This document shows, piece by piece, positions 25,279 to 33,789 of a DNA stretch of 64,000 bases (position 1 is the stretch's first letter; the number at the start of each line of letters is the position of its first letter). The notes below the pieces were generated by a model that saw only the letters and a program-made list of their open reading frames with translations, searched no databases and was not told the origin of the DNA. Source of the DNA: JAJPIG01 sp035531675 (GTDB lineage: Bacteria; Desulfobacterota; Binatia; Binatales; Binataceae); contig DATKSL010000031.1 in assembly GCA_035531675.1 (NCBI GenBank), positions 1-64,000 of the forward strand, read 5' to 3'. Position numbers and translations under genes: made by a program.

Positions 25279-26121
25279 ATGGCAGAACTGGTAAGCCTGA
25301 AACAGGCGGTCGGCGAACTGATACGCGACGGCGATACGGTCGCGATGGAGGGTTTCACCCATCTGATCCCTTCGGCCGCCGGCTACGAAGTGGCGCGTCA
25401 GCGCAAAACCGACCTGACCTTGATCCGGATGACCCCCGACCTGATTTACGATCAGCTCATCGGGATGGGTTGCGCGCGCAAGCTGGTCTTCTCATGGGGC
25501 GGCAATCCCGGGGTCGGCTCGCTCTATCGCCTGCGCGACGCGATCGAAAACGGCTGGCCGCGCCCGCTCGAGATCGAAGAACATAGCCACGCCGGGATGG
25601 CGAATGCCTACACGGCCGGCGCCTCGAATATCCCGTTCGCGGTGCTGCGCGGCTATCAGGGCACCGACCTGCCGAAATATAACCCGTCGATCAAGTTCAT
25701 CAACTGCCCGTTCACCGGCGAGAAGCTGGCGGCGGTGCCCGCGATTCGGCCCGATGTGGCGGTGATCCACGCGCAGAAGGCCGACCGGCGCGGCAACGTG
25801 CTGATGTGGGGAATCGTCGGGGTGCAAAAGGAAGCGGTGCTGGCGGCGCGCCGATCGATCGTGACGGTCGAGGAGATCGTCGACGATCTCGCGGCCCCGC
25901 CCAACGCGGTGGTGCTGCCGACGTGGGTGGTGAGCGCGGTCTGCGAGGTTCCGGGCGGCGCCCATCCCTCATACGCGCACGGCTACTACAGTCGCGACAA
26001 TTCGTTCTACAAGGCCTGGGATGCGATTTCGCGCACGCGCGAGGGCTTCCAGGCATGGATGAACCGCCACGTGCTCGGCACCCGCGACTTCGCCGAGTTC
26101 CGGCACAGCGCGCTCGGCTGA
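25279..26121 (+). CDS. CoA-transferase subunit A (3-oxoadipate/IpdA-like)
   Basis: A 280-residue alpha subunit of a class I CoA-transferase of the glutaconate/IpdA branch. Recognisable stretches are AMEGFTHLIPSAAG, FSWGGNPGVGSLYRLRDA and EIEEHSHAGMANAY. It has no catalytic Glu itself; that is in subunit B, which starts 15 nt downstream. In this gene context the likely reaction is 3-oxoadipate plus succinyl-CoA to 3-oxoadipyl-CoA. A role like IpdAB (a steroid ring-opening CoA step) is the main alternative on sequence alone. Confidence 0.85.
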   Translation: MAELVSLKQAVGELIRDGDTVAMEGFTHLIPSAAGYEVARQRKTDLTLIRMTPDLIYDQLIGMGCARKLVFSWGGNPGVGSLYRLRDAIENGWPRPLEIEEHSHAGMANAYTAGASNIPFAVLRGYQGTDLPKYNPSIKFINCPFTGEKLAAVPAIRPDVAVIHAQKADRRGNVLMWGIVGVQKEAVLAARRSIVTVEEIVDDLAAPPNAVVLPTWVVSAVCEVPGGAHPSYAHGYYSRDNSFYKAWDAISRTREGFQAWMNRHVLGTRDFAEFRHSALG

Positions 26122-26135
26122 ACGGGGCTTAATCG

Positions 26136-26918
26136 ATGGCCAAGGCTGACTACACCGCGGATGAAATGATGACGGTTGCGGCGGCGCGCCTGTTGCGCGA
26201 TCGCCAGGTCTGCTTCGTTGGTATCGGCCTGCCGAGCGCGGCCGCCAACCTGGCGCGGCTGACCCATGCGCCGAATATCGTGTTGATCTACGAGTCGGGT
26301 GCGATTGGCACGCGGCCCGACATGCTGCCGCTGTCGATCGGCGACGGTATCCTCGCCGATGCGGCCGATACGGTGGTTTCGGTGCCCGAGATGTTTCGCT
26401 ACTGGCTGCAGAGCGGACGTATCGACATCGGCTTTCTCGGCGCCGCCCAGGTCGACAAGTACGGCAATATCAACACCACCGTGATCGGCGACTACCGCAA
26501 GCCCAAGGTGCGCTTGCCGGGCGCCGGCGGCGCTCCCGAGATCGCGACCTCGGCGCGCGATATCCTGGTGATCATCCGGCACAGCCCGCGCGCCTTCGTC
26601 GAGAAGGTCGATTTCATTACGTCGGTCGGCCTGCTCGATGCGACCACCGATCGGCGCTCGCTGGGAATCCACGGCAACGGACCGGCAGCGATCGTCACCG
26701 ACCTCGGCATCCTCAAGCCCGATCCGAAAAGCCGCGAACTGACGCTCGCCAGCATTCATCCGGGCGTTACTCTGGAACAAGTCCACGACGCCACCGGCTG
26801 GCCGCTCAAGGCGGTTGACGGATTGCCGCTCACCGAGGCGCCGGGCAGCGCGGACCTCGAGGCGTTGCGCGCCTTGAATGAGCGATCGAAGCACGCCAAT
26901 CAGAAGGCGGTGGCATGA
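26136..26918 (+). CDS. CoA-transferase subunit B
   Basis: A 260-residue beta subunit. The catalytic Glu is visible in YESGAIG, and FVGIGLPSAAANLA and VDKYGNINTT are typical of the family. It forms the active heteromer with subunit A. Its stop overlaps the start of the maleylacetate reductase gene (ATGA), tying ester formation to the preceding pathway step. No nearby thiolase gene is present to complete conversion to succinyl-CoA and acetyl-CoA. Confidence 0.85.
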   Translation: MAKADYTADEMMTVAAARLLRDRQVCFVGIGLPSAAANLARLTHAPNIVLIYESGAIGTRPDMLPLSIGDGILADAADTVVSVPEMFRYWLQSGRIDIGFLGAAQVDKYGNINTTVIGDYRKPKVRLPGAGGAPEIATSARDILVIIRHSPRAFVEKVDFITSVGLLDATTDRRSLGIHGNGPAAIVTDLGILKPDPKSRELTLASIHPGVTLEQVHDATGWPLKAVDGLPLTEAPGSADLEALRALNERSKHANQKAVA

Positions 26919-27979
26919 TGATCAGCTTTATCTACCAGGGCCTGCCGGCGCGGGTGATCTTTGGCGTCGGCAAGCTTAAGGAATTGCCGGCCGAGGTCGA
27001 CCTGCTGGGCCTGCGGCGGGTGCTGGTGCTGTGTACTCCCTACCAGCGTGCCGACGCCGAAAAGATCGCGGCGCTGCTCGGCGCGCGCAGCGTCGGCCTC
27101 TACGATCAGGCGACCATGCACGTGCCGATCGCGCTGGCCGAGCAGGCCCGCGCCCATGTCAAGCAACTGAACGTCGACGGGTTGGTCACGGTCGGCGGCG
27201 GCTCGACCACCGGGCTCGCCAAGGCGATCGCGATGACCACCGGACTGCCGACCGTCGCCGTGCCGACCACCTACGCCGGCTCCGAGATGACGCCCATCTG
27301 GGGGCTCACGGTCGGCGCAGAGAAGACCACCGGCCGCGACGTCAAGATCCTGCCGCGCACCGTGATCTACGATCCCACGCTGACCGTGAGCATGCCGGCG
27401 ATGCTGTCGGCGACCAGCGGCATGAACGCGATCGCGCATTGCGTGGAGGCGCTCTATGCCGAGAACGCGAACCCGATCATGTCGCTGATGGCCGAGGAGG
27501 GGATCCGGGCGCTGGGCGCAAGCCTGCCGCGAATAATGAAGCAGCCCGGCGATCTCGAGGCCCGCAGCGAGGCGCTCTATGGCGCGTGGCTCGGCGGCTC
27601 AGTGCTCGGCGCGGTCGGCATGGCACTCCATCACAAGCTCTGCCACGTGCTGGGAGGAACCTTCAACCTGCCGCACGCCGAGGTTCATACCGTCGTGCTG
27701 CCGCATGCCACGGCCTACAACGCCAAGGCCGCGCCCGAGGCGATGCGACGTATCGCGCGGGCGCTCGACACGAAAGATGCCGCGGGCGGCCTTTACGATC
27801 TGGAGGCGGCGCTCGGCACGCCGCTGACGCTCGCCGCGCTGGGCATGCAACCGGCCGACCTCGATCGGGCGGCCGACCTGGCGGTGAAGAATCCGTACTT
27901 CAACCCGCGCCCCATCACGCGCGAGGGAATCCGCGCCCTGCTGGAAGAGGCGTTTACGGGGCGCCGGCCCGGCGCGTGA
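26915..27979 (+). CDS. macA: Maleylacetate reductase (Fe-alcohol dehydrogenase family)
   Basis: A 354-residue member of the iron-dependent alcohol dehydrogenase superfamily, in the maleylacetate reductase branch. It shows the NAD-binding VTVGGGSTTGLAKA, PTTYAGSEMTPIWG (characteristic of maleylacetate reductases), and AIAHCVEALYA and HHKLCHVLGGTFNLPHAEVH in the metal-region positions. It reduces maleylacetate to 3-oxoadipate with NAD(P)H. Two adjacent ATG codons could start it; the first overlaps the upstream stop. HapG and PnpF fill this role in known hydroquinone clusters. Confidence 0.9.
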   Translation: MMISFIYQGLPARVIFGVGKLKELPAEVDLLGLRRVLVLCTPYQRADAEKIAALLGARSVGLYDQATMHVPIALAEQARAHVKQLNVDGLVTVGGGSTTGLAKAIAMTTGLPTVAVPTTYAGSEMTPIWGLTVGAEKTTGRDVKILPRTVIYDPTLTVSMPAMLSATSGMNAIAHCVEALYAENANPIMSLMAEEGIRALGASLPRIMKQPGDLEARSEALYGAWLGGSVLGAVGMALHHKLCHVLGGTFNLPHAEVHTVVLPHATAYNAKAAPEAMRRIARALDTKDAAGGLYDLEAALGTPLTLAALGMQPADLDRAADLAVKNPYFNPRPITREGIRALLEEAFTGRRPGA

Positions 27980-27995
27980 CTATCCGGCCGCACGG

Positions 27996-28019
27996 CACTA
28001 GAATTTGCACTAGAATTTG
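27996..28019 (+). repeat. Perfect 12-bp tandem duplication ahead of the dioxygenase genes
   Basis: CACTAGAATTTG occurs twice head to tail. Each copy contains TAGAAT, a 5-of-6 match to a -10 box, but neither has a clear -35. It lies between macA and the small dioxygenase subunit. Confidence 0.6.
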
Positions 28020-28062
28020 ATTATCGGGCCAATCGAATAGTTCGACAGGGAGCAGGTTCAAG

Positions 28063-28554
28063 ATGGCGGTAACCACAAAAATGGGTTCGCTGGCGCATTA
28101 CGAAAAAGGCGGCGTCGAGGTAATCGACGACAACCCCAAGCATTACGCCTTCTCCAATGTTTTCGAGGTCGCGGCCAAATCCAAGCCGTACGAGAAAGTC
28201 TGCGTCGGCAAAAATATCAAGAACGTGCTCGAGGCGATTCGCGCCGAAGGCACCTCGCCGTGGTACACCGCTTCGCACGACGAGGCCGCGCTGATTATGG
28301 ACGGCACGGTCGAAATCCGCCTGGTCAAGCTCGATCAGCCGGCCGCGCGCGAGGACCAGGAAGGCACCACGATGCTCGAGGGGCAGCCCAAGGGCAAAAA
28401 GATGGGACGGATCGTCGCCCGCCGCGGCCACATGGCGCTGCTGCCCAAAGGTTCGGCCTACCAGTTCCACGCCGCGCAGCCGGGCGTGATCCTGTTCCAG
28501 ACCTTGCTCGGTCCGCTCACGATCGAACGCTGGGGCGAAATCTGTCAGCGCTAG
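28063..28554 (+). CDS. hapC: Hydroquinone 1,2-dioxygenase small subunit (HapC/PnpC-like)
   Basis: A 163-residue cupin-fold protein. By size, order and sequence character (TSPWYTASHDEAALIMDGTVEIRLV, then MALLPKGSAYQFHAAQPG) it corresponds to the small subunit of the two-component hydroquinone dioxygenase of 4-hydroxyacetophenone and p-nitrophenol degraders. The small subunit does not carry the iron but is needed for activity. It lies 46 nt before the large subunit gene. AGGGAG precedes the ATG, with a short TCGAA/TTCGA inverted repeat just upstream (28033-28045). Confidence 0.8.
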   Translation: MAVTTKMGSLAHYEKGGVEVIDDNPKHYAFSNVFEVAAKSKPYEKVCVGKNIKNVLEAIRAEGTSPWYTASHDEAALIMDGTVEIRLVKLDQPAAREDQEGTTMLEGQPKGKKMGRIVARRGHMALLPKGSAYQFHAAQPGVILFQTLLGPLTIERWGEICQR

Positions 28555-28600
28555 CAGGCTCGAAAAGATCGCAAACCATAACCCGATAGAGGACAGTACG

Positions 28601-29566
28601 ATGGCAAAGGCGAACGAGGTCAACGATCAGGGCTACCGCTCCTTCAAGCTCGGCGACTTCAGCTTCCGGCGCGATGCCTATTTCGTGCATGTCGGATGGC
28701 CGGGCGGAACCCATACCTTGTCGGTCGATCATTTCCTGCGCGCGATGATGCGCGACGTGGCGTGGGGCTTTTTCTACGGCACCGTCAACTTCGATACCGT
28801 GTTCGGCACCACCAATCATTACGGCACGGTCGAGGTCTTCGTCGGCTTGCGCAACGAGGCCTACTGGAAGAACAACAAGCACTTCGTGCAGACCTTCGAC
28901 TCCAAGGAGGCGACCACACGTTTCAAGGAGATCCTCGAGGACTGGACCAACGAGGGCTTCGATCCGTTCGCCGCACCCGAGGAAACCGGCAGCGCCTTCG
29001 GACCCAAGCGCGGCGCTAATCGCGCGGCGCTGGATCGCATGCGCGTGACCGCCAAGCGGATGGTCGGGGCGAAAGACGACGCCCACCTGCGCAGCGACGC
29101 CAACGGCTATCCCGTCAATCGCCAGTTTGGGGATTACCGGCCCGAAAAGCTCGAGGTCTACGCCGAGGAGGGTTTCGAGGAAGAGGTTCACGCTTTTGAT
29201 TTCTTCGAGTACCTGACGCGTTCGGATGTGACCTGGAATCCATCGGTAGTGTCGGCGGTCAAGAGCAATCTGGTCTGCGCGACCACCGAGGAGTATCAAC
29301 TGCCGGTAATCCACGGTAACGACCGGGTCGAATGGTTCCTGCAGTTGTGCGATCAGATCGATTGGCTGGTCTACGACGGTCAGACCGGCAAGCCGCGCGC
29401 GCGCGTCACCGCCAAGGCCGGCGACATCTGCGCGATGCCCGCCGATATCCAGCATCAGGGCATCTCGCCCAAGCGTTCGATGCTGCTGGTATGGGAGAAT
29501 GGTGACTCGGCGCTGCCCGAGCTCTACGCGGGCGGCAAGCTGAAACCGTACCCGGTCGAGTTCTAG
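28601..29566 (+). CDS. hapD: Hydroquinone 1,2-dioxygenase large subunit (HapD/PnpD-like)
   Basis: A 321-residue catalytic subunit. H238, N240 and E244 (in VIHGNDRVEW) and H285 (ADIQHQG) sit exactly 18 positions before the Fe(II) ligands I recall for PnpD of Pseudomonas sp. WBC-3 (His256, Asn258, Glu262, His303). That constant offset supports both the family and an intact metal site. The enzyme cleaves hydroquinone between C1 and C2 to 4-hydroxymuconic semialdehyde without needing a catechol. It is followed by a terminator-like hairpin at 29582-29616 and then the aldehyde dehydrogenase for the next step. Confidence 0.88.
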   Translation: MAKANEVNDQGYRSFKLGDFSFRRDAYFVHVGWPGGTHTLSVDHFLRAMMRDVAWGFFYGTVNFDTVFGTTNHYGTVEVFVGLRNEAYWKNNKHFVQTFDSKEATTRFKEILEDWTNEGFDPFAAPEETGSAFGPKRGANRAALDRMRVTAKRMVGAKDDAHLRSDANGYPVNRQFGDYRPEKLEVYAEEGFEEEVHAFDFFEYLTRSDVTWNPSVVSAVKSNLVCATTEEYQLPVIHGNDRVEWFLQLCDQIDWLVYDGQTGKPRARVTAKAGDICAMPADIQHQGISPKRSMLLVWENGDSALPELYAGGKLKPYPVEF

Positions 29567-29581
29567 CTTTCGATTTCATAC

Positions 29582-29616
29582 CAGGCCGCCGGTCGTTTTG
29601 ATCGGCGGCCTGTTTT
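29582..29616 (+). terminator. Rho-independent terminator after the dioxygenase genes
   Basis: A perfect 10-bp stem CAGGCCGCCG/CGGCGGCCTG with an 11-nt loop is followed by TTTT and further T-rich sequence. It separates the large dioxygenase subunit from the aldehyde dehydrogenase, so the latter may be partly uncoupled. Confidence 0.75.
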
Positions 29617-29636
29617 GTTCTTCAGAGGAAAAGCCG

Positions 29637-31106
29637 ATGCAGTTTCAGACCAAACTTTTTATCGATGGCGAGTTCGTCGAGGCCGCCGACCGCGCGACTA
29701 TCGAGGTCCTCAACCCGCACGACAACTCCCACCTGGCGGCGGTCGCCGAGGCCAAGCCGGCCGATATCGATCGCGCAGTCGAGGCCGCGACCAAGGCCTT
29801 CCCGGGCTGGAGCTCGACCGCGGCTTCGGAGCGCGGACGGCTGTTGCTCAAGCTCGCCGACGCCATCGAGGCCCACGCCGAGGAGCTGGCGCAGGTGGAG
29901 GCGCTCGACACCGGCCATCCGATCCGCGACGCCCGCGGGCTCGACGTCTCGCGCACCGCTGCGACCTTTCGCTACTTCGGCGGGATGGCGGACAAGCACG
30001 AGGGCTTCATCGTGCCGGTCGACGCCGGCTTCCTCAACTACGTGACGCGCGAGCCGGTCGGCGTCGTCGGCCAGATTGTGCCGTGGAATTTCCCGTTGAT
30101 GTTCACCAGCTGGAAGATGGGGCCGGCGCTGGCGGCCGGCAACACGGTGGTCATGAAACCGGCCGAGCTGACGCCGCTCTCGTCGCTGAAAATCGCCGAG
30201 TTGATGGCCGCGGTCGGCTTCCCGCGCGGGGTGGTGAATATCGTGCCCGGCTACGGCGCGGTCGCCGGCCAGTATCTGGCCGAGCATCCGGGCGTGCACA
30301 AGATCGCGTTTACCGGATCGACGGTTACCGGGCGCAAGATCGTGCAGGCCTCGGCCGGCAACCTCAAGCGCGTTCAGCTCGAGCTCGGCGGCAAGGGCGC
30401 CAACATCGTGTTCGACGACGCCGATCTCAAGGCCGCGATCGGCGGCAGCGCCTTTGCGATCTTCCACAACCAGGGCCAGGCCTGTATCGCCGGCTCGCGC
30501 CTGCTGCTCCACGAGCGCATCGCCGATGAATTTCTCGACGGATTCCTGAAGCTCGCGAAGTCGATCCGGCTCGGCAATCCGCTCGACGCGGCAACCGAGA
30601 TGGGCCCGCTCACCTCGATGGGCCATCGCGATCGCGTGCTCAGCTATTGCGAGGTCGCGCGCCAGCAGGGCGGCGAGATCATTCTGGGCGGCAAAGGGCC
30701 CGACGATCCCGCACTCGCCAAAGGATGCTACCTGCTGCCGACGGTGGTGCGCGCCAAGCCGGCGGATCGCGTCTGCCAGGAAGAAGTCTTCGGTCCGTTC
30801 GTGTCGGTGAGCACCTTCCGCGACGAAGCGGAAGTGATCGCGATCGCCAACGGCACCAGCTACGGTCTGGGCGGCGGCTTGTGGACGCGCGACCTGCGCC
30901 GCGCCCATGCCGTCGCACGCCATATGATGACTGGGATGGTCTGGATCAATTGCTACAAGCGGGCGCATCCGGGTTCCCCGTTCGGCGGCGTGCGCGGCTC
31001 GGGCTACGGGCGCGAGATGGGCTTCGACGCGATGCACGAGTACACCTACCCGAAGTCGGTGTGGGTCAACGTCGACGCCGCCCTGCCGCCCTTCTACAAG
31101 CGCTAG
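29637..31106 (+). CDS. Aldehyde dehydrogenase, probable 4-hydroxymuconic semialdehyde dehydrogenase
   Basis: A 489-residue NAD(P)-dependent aldehyde dehydrogenase with VPWNFPLM, the catalytic Glu in LELGGKGAN and the catalytic Cys in NQGQACIAGS. GAGGA 7 nt ahead of the ATG sets the start; the frame runs 13 codons further upstream through the terminator. Beside a hydroquinone dioxygenase and maleylacetate reductase, the expected reaction is 4-hydroxymuconic semialdehyde to maleylacetate (the HapF/PnpE role). Sequence alone would allow other aldehydes. Confidence 0.85.
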   Translation: MQFQTKLFIDGEFVEAADRATIEVLNPHDNSHLAAVAEAKPADIDRAVEAATKAFPGWSSTAASERGRLLLKLADAIEAHAEELAQVEALDTGHPIRDARGLDVSRTAATFRYFGGMADKHEGFIVPVDAGFLNYVTREPVGVVGQIVPWNFPLMFTSWKMGPALAAGNTVVMKPAELTPLSSLKIAELMAAVGFPRGVVNIVPGYGAVAGQYLAEHPGVHKIAFTGSTVTGRKIVQASAGNLKRVQLELGGKGANIVFDDADLKAAIGGSAFAIFHNQGQACIAGSRLLLHERIADEFLDGFLKLAKSIRLGNPLDAATEMGPLTSMGHRDRVLSYCEVARQQGGEIILGGKGPDDPALAKGCYLLPTVVRAKPADRVCQEEVFGPFVSVSTFRDEAEVIAIANGTSYGLGGGLWTRDLRRAHAVARHMMTGMVWINCYKRAHPGSPFGGVRGSGYGREMGFDAMHEYTYPKSVWVNVDAALPPFYKR

Positions 31107-31227
31107 GCCGGCGCCCGGTTGCGCGTTGACTGATCGGACATCGGCGGGCTAGCGTCGGTCACGGGACGCGGCCTCGCCGCCGTCCACACGACTCGCTGGC
31201 TCTGAATATGGAGCGGGAGGAAAAAGC

Positions 31228-32448
31228 ATGTCGGCACTCGAGGATTTGAAATTTTATTTCTTCCATTTCATGCCCTACGTCTACCTTCCGCCCGATTACG
31301 CGGACCACGAGAAATATCCTTCGATGTGGGTCGACTTCTCCAATCGCCTGTACGATCCCGTGAAAGGCAACGAGCTTTATCGCCGTTATATCGGCGAGAT
31401 GGTGATGGCGGACAAGCTCGGCTACGACGGGGTGGTGGTCAACGAGCATCACAACACTCCGTACAGCATGATGGCCTCGTGCACGCTAATCGCGGCGGCG
31501 ATCGTGCCGCAGACCGAGCGCGCGAAGATCTGCTGCTGGGGAGTGCCGATCAATCTGGAATTCCCCAACCGGCTCGCCGAGGAGTACGCGATCCTCGACG
31601 TGATGTCAGGCGGCCGGCTGGAGGTCGCCGTGCCGCTCGGCACCGGCATGGAATACTGGGCGAATCCGATCAATCCGGCGACTGCGCGCGAGCGGATGCG
31701 CGAGGCGATCGAGGTCATGATCCAGGCCTGGACGGCTGACGGCCCCACCACCTACACCGGCAAGTATTTCAACTATCGCTATCTGAATCCCTGGCCGCGT
31801 CCGCTCCAGAAGCCGCATCCAAAGGTTTACATGGTCGGCGTCGGTAGTCCCGAGACCATCGACATGGCGGCCGAGATGGGCTTCGGCTACTCGATCGTTT
31901 TCATCCCGGTCAAGGCGCAGCTCGAGGTCTTCAGGACCTTTCGCGAGAAGTCTGCGCAGCACGGCCACCATCTGACCTCGGATGACACCCCGATCGGCGT
32001 GTTCGCCTACGTCGCCGAGAGCGACGAGCAGGCCGAGCGCGAGTTCAAGCCGCACCTCACGTACTTCTTCGAGGATCTGATCCGCACCACGCCGCGCTAC
32101 CTGGCGCCTCCGGGCTACATCTCGACCGAGCAGTTCAAGGCGCGCGCGGCCAGCGGCCACGACGCACTACACGGCCACTTCGATTGGGATGAGTCGGTGA
32201 AGCATCTGCGCATCGTCGCCGGCACTCCCGAGCACGTCGCGAATAAGATCGGACAATGGGCCGAGGAGGCGCAGTCCTCCAAGATCATCTGCCATCTGCA
32301 CATGGGCGATATGCCGCGCTGGAAGACGGTCAAGAACCTGACGCTGTTCGCCGAGGAAGTGATCCCGCGCCTGCGAGGAAAACAGCCGGTGGTGACGCAA
32401 CACATGGCGGCGGCCAACGGACAGACGCTGCCGGCGGGAGCGAAGTAA
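31228..32448 (+). CDS. Luciferase-like flavin-dependent monooxygenase
   Basis: A 406-residue bacterial-luciferase-fold (LLM) protein. LGYDGVVVNEHHNTPYS near residue 70 and the following VPINLEFPNRLAEEYAILDVMSGGRLEVAV are the canonical LLM segments. It should use reduced FMN and O2. GGGAGG gives a strong ribosome site. Its stop overlaps the hydrolase start (TAATG), and an FMN-barrel protein follows, making a three-gene unit downstream of the hydroquinone genes. A Baeyer-Villiger-like role is possible but unproven. Confidence 0.85.
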   Translation: MSALEDLKFYFFHFMPYVYLPPDYADHEKYPSMWVDFSNRLYDPVKGNELYRRYIGEMVMADKLGYDGVVVNEHHNTPYSMMASCTLIAAAIVPQTERAKICCWGVPINLEFPNRLAEEYAILDVMSGGRLEVAVPLGTGMEYWANPINPATARERMREAIEVMIQAWTADGPTTYTGKYFNYRYLNPWPRPLQKPHPKVYMVGVGSPETIDMAAEMGFGYSIVFIPVKAQLEVFRTFREKSAQHGHHLTSDDTPIGVFAYVAESDEQAEREFKPHLTYFFEDLIRTTPRYLAPPGYISTEQFKARAASGHDALHGHFDWDESVKHLRIVAGTPEHVANKIGQWAEEAQSSKIICHLHMGDMPRWKTVKNLTLFAEEVIPRLRGKQPVVTQHMAAANGQTLPAGAK

Positions 32449-33245
32449 TGGCGGGCAAAGCGGGCAACACCGACGCCAATAGCGTCTTCAAGCACGAAAC
32501 CCTGACCGTCAACGGCATCAAGACTGTCGTGATGACCGCCGGGCAGGGCGATCCGCTGGTCTTCTTTCACGGCGGCGGCGTCTTCAGTGGGTTTGATTTC
32601 GCGCTCCCATGGACCGAGCGCTACAAGGTCTATATCCCGTTTCATCCCGGCTTCGGCGACTCCGGCGACGATCCCGAGATCGCTGACATGCACGACTACG
32701 TCCTGCACTATCTCGAACTGTTCGATCAACTTAAGCTCGAGCGCGGGCTGCGGCTGGTCGGCTTCTCGATGGGCGGCTGGATGGCGGCGGAGTTCGCGAT
32801 GGAGCATCGGCGGCGGCTGCACAAGCTGGTGCTGGTGGCGCCCGCCGGCCTGCGCGTCAAGGAGTATCCGGGGACCGACCTGTTCCGCATTCCGCCGGAG
32901 CAGGTTCCCGCCTACCTGGTGCACGATCTCAAGGTGATCGAACGGTACCTGCCGAAGGAACCCGATGCGGATTTTCTGACCGCGCGTTATCGCGAGATGA
33001 CGACTATCGCGCGCTTCGCATGGGAGCATCCGTACAGCCAGCGCCTGGCGCGCTGGCTGCATCGCATCAATGTTCCCACCCTGATGGTGTGGGGCGAGCA
33101 GGATCGCCTGGTGCCACACCAGCAGTCGGCGAGCTGGGCCAAGCTGATCGCGGGCGCGCAGGTGCAGACCTTCAAGAACGCGGGCCATCTGGTATTGGAT
33201 GAGAAGCCGGAGGCCGTCAAGGCGGTCGCCGACTTTCTCGCCTGA
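32448..33245 (+). CDS. Alpha/beta hydrolase
   Basis: A 265-residue alpha/beta hydrolase with nucleophile elbow GFSMGGW (Ser), acid Asp in WGEQDRLV and the His of NAGHLV; the oxyanion region is FFHGGG. The size and motifs fit both esterases and meta-cleavage C-C hydrolases. It overlaps the monooxygenase stop by one base, implying translational coupling. It may hydrolyse an ester made by the monooxygenase. A longer frame beginning at 32256 is a shadow of the upstream gene. Confidence 0.85.
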   Translation: MAGKAGNTDANSVFKHETLTVNGIKTVVMTAGQGDPLVFFHGGGVFSGFDFALPWTERYKVYIPFHPGFGDSGDDPEIADMHDYVLHYLELFDQLKLERGLRLVGFSMGGWMAAEFAMEHRRRLHKLVLVAPAGLRVKEYPGTDLFRIPPEQVPAYLVHDLKVIERYLPKEPDADFLTARYREMTTIARFAWEHPYSQRLARWLHRINVPTLMVWGEQDRLVPHQQSASWAKLIAGAQVQTFKNAGHLVLDEKPEAVKAVADFLA

Positions 33246-33290
33246 CCGCGATGGTCAATTGACCGCGCGCCGAAGTGGAGGTTTTGGACC

Positions 33291-33731
33291 ATGACCGAAG
33301 AACAGAAAAAGCTGATCGCGGCCGCGATGGCCGCCGAGCATGTGGCGGTTATCACCACCGTGGGCGACGAATGGGCGACCTCGACGCTCGAAGCGTTCGC
33401 CGAAACCCCCGAACTCGACATCGTGATAATCCTGGGCGAGGGCAGCGATCGATTTAAGAACGTGCAAACGCGCCCGCACGTCTCCTTGCTGGTCACCCAT
33501 CGCTACGGCGAGGTGCCGAAGTTTCAGATCCGGCGACTTTCGGGACGCGGCATCGCGCGCGAAGTGAAGAAGGATTCGGCGGAGTGGAACCAGCTCAAGG
33601 CGTTGTTCCTCAAGAAGAATGCGTTCGAGGAGCCGTTCTTTGGAAATCCGGCGTTGCGGATGCTGCGGATCACGCCGAAGACACTGAAGTACGCCGACGC
33701 GCTCAGTCCGCCGTTTACGGTCGAGCTCTAG
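33291..33731 (+). CDS. Pyridoxamine 5'-phosphate oxidase-like FMN-binding protein
   Basis: A 146-residue split-barrel protein of the PNPOx-like flavin/F420-binding superfamily: HVAVITTVGDEWATST opens the barrel and GEGSDRFKNVQTRPHVSLLV covers the phosphate-binding Arg/Lys segment. It may bind or reduce the flavin used by the monooxygenase two genes upstream. GGAGG precedes the ATG. A terminator follows at 33750-33779, closing the unit. Confidence 0.75.
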   Translation: MTEEQKKLIAAAMAAEHVAVITTVGDEWATSTLEAFAETPELDIVIILGEGSDRFKNVQTRPHVSLLVTHRYGEVPKFQIRRLSGRGIAREVKKDSAEWNQLKALFLKKNAFEEPFFGNPALRMLRITPKTLKYADALSPPFTVEL

Positions 33732-33749
33732 GAATCGCCATTAGCGAGG

Positions 33750-33779
33750 GCGGCCGCCACGAGGCGACCGCTTTTTTTT
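33750..33779 (+). terminator. Rho-independent terminator
   Basis: A 9-bp stem with one mismatch (33750-33758 with 33763-33771), a 4-nt loop and eight Ts end the monooxygenase/hydrolase/FMN-barrel unit. The convergent GNAT gene stops just beyond it. Confidence 0.8.
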
Positions 33780-33789
33780 GCCCGACAGC

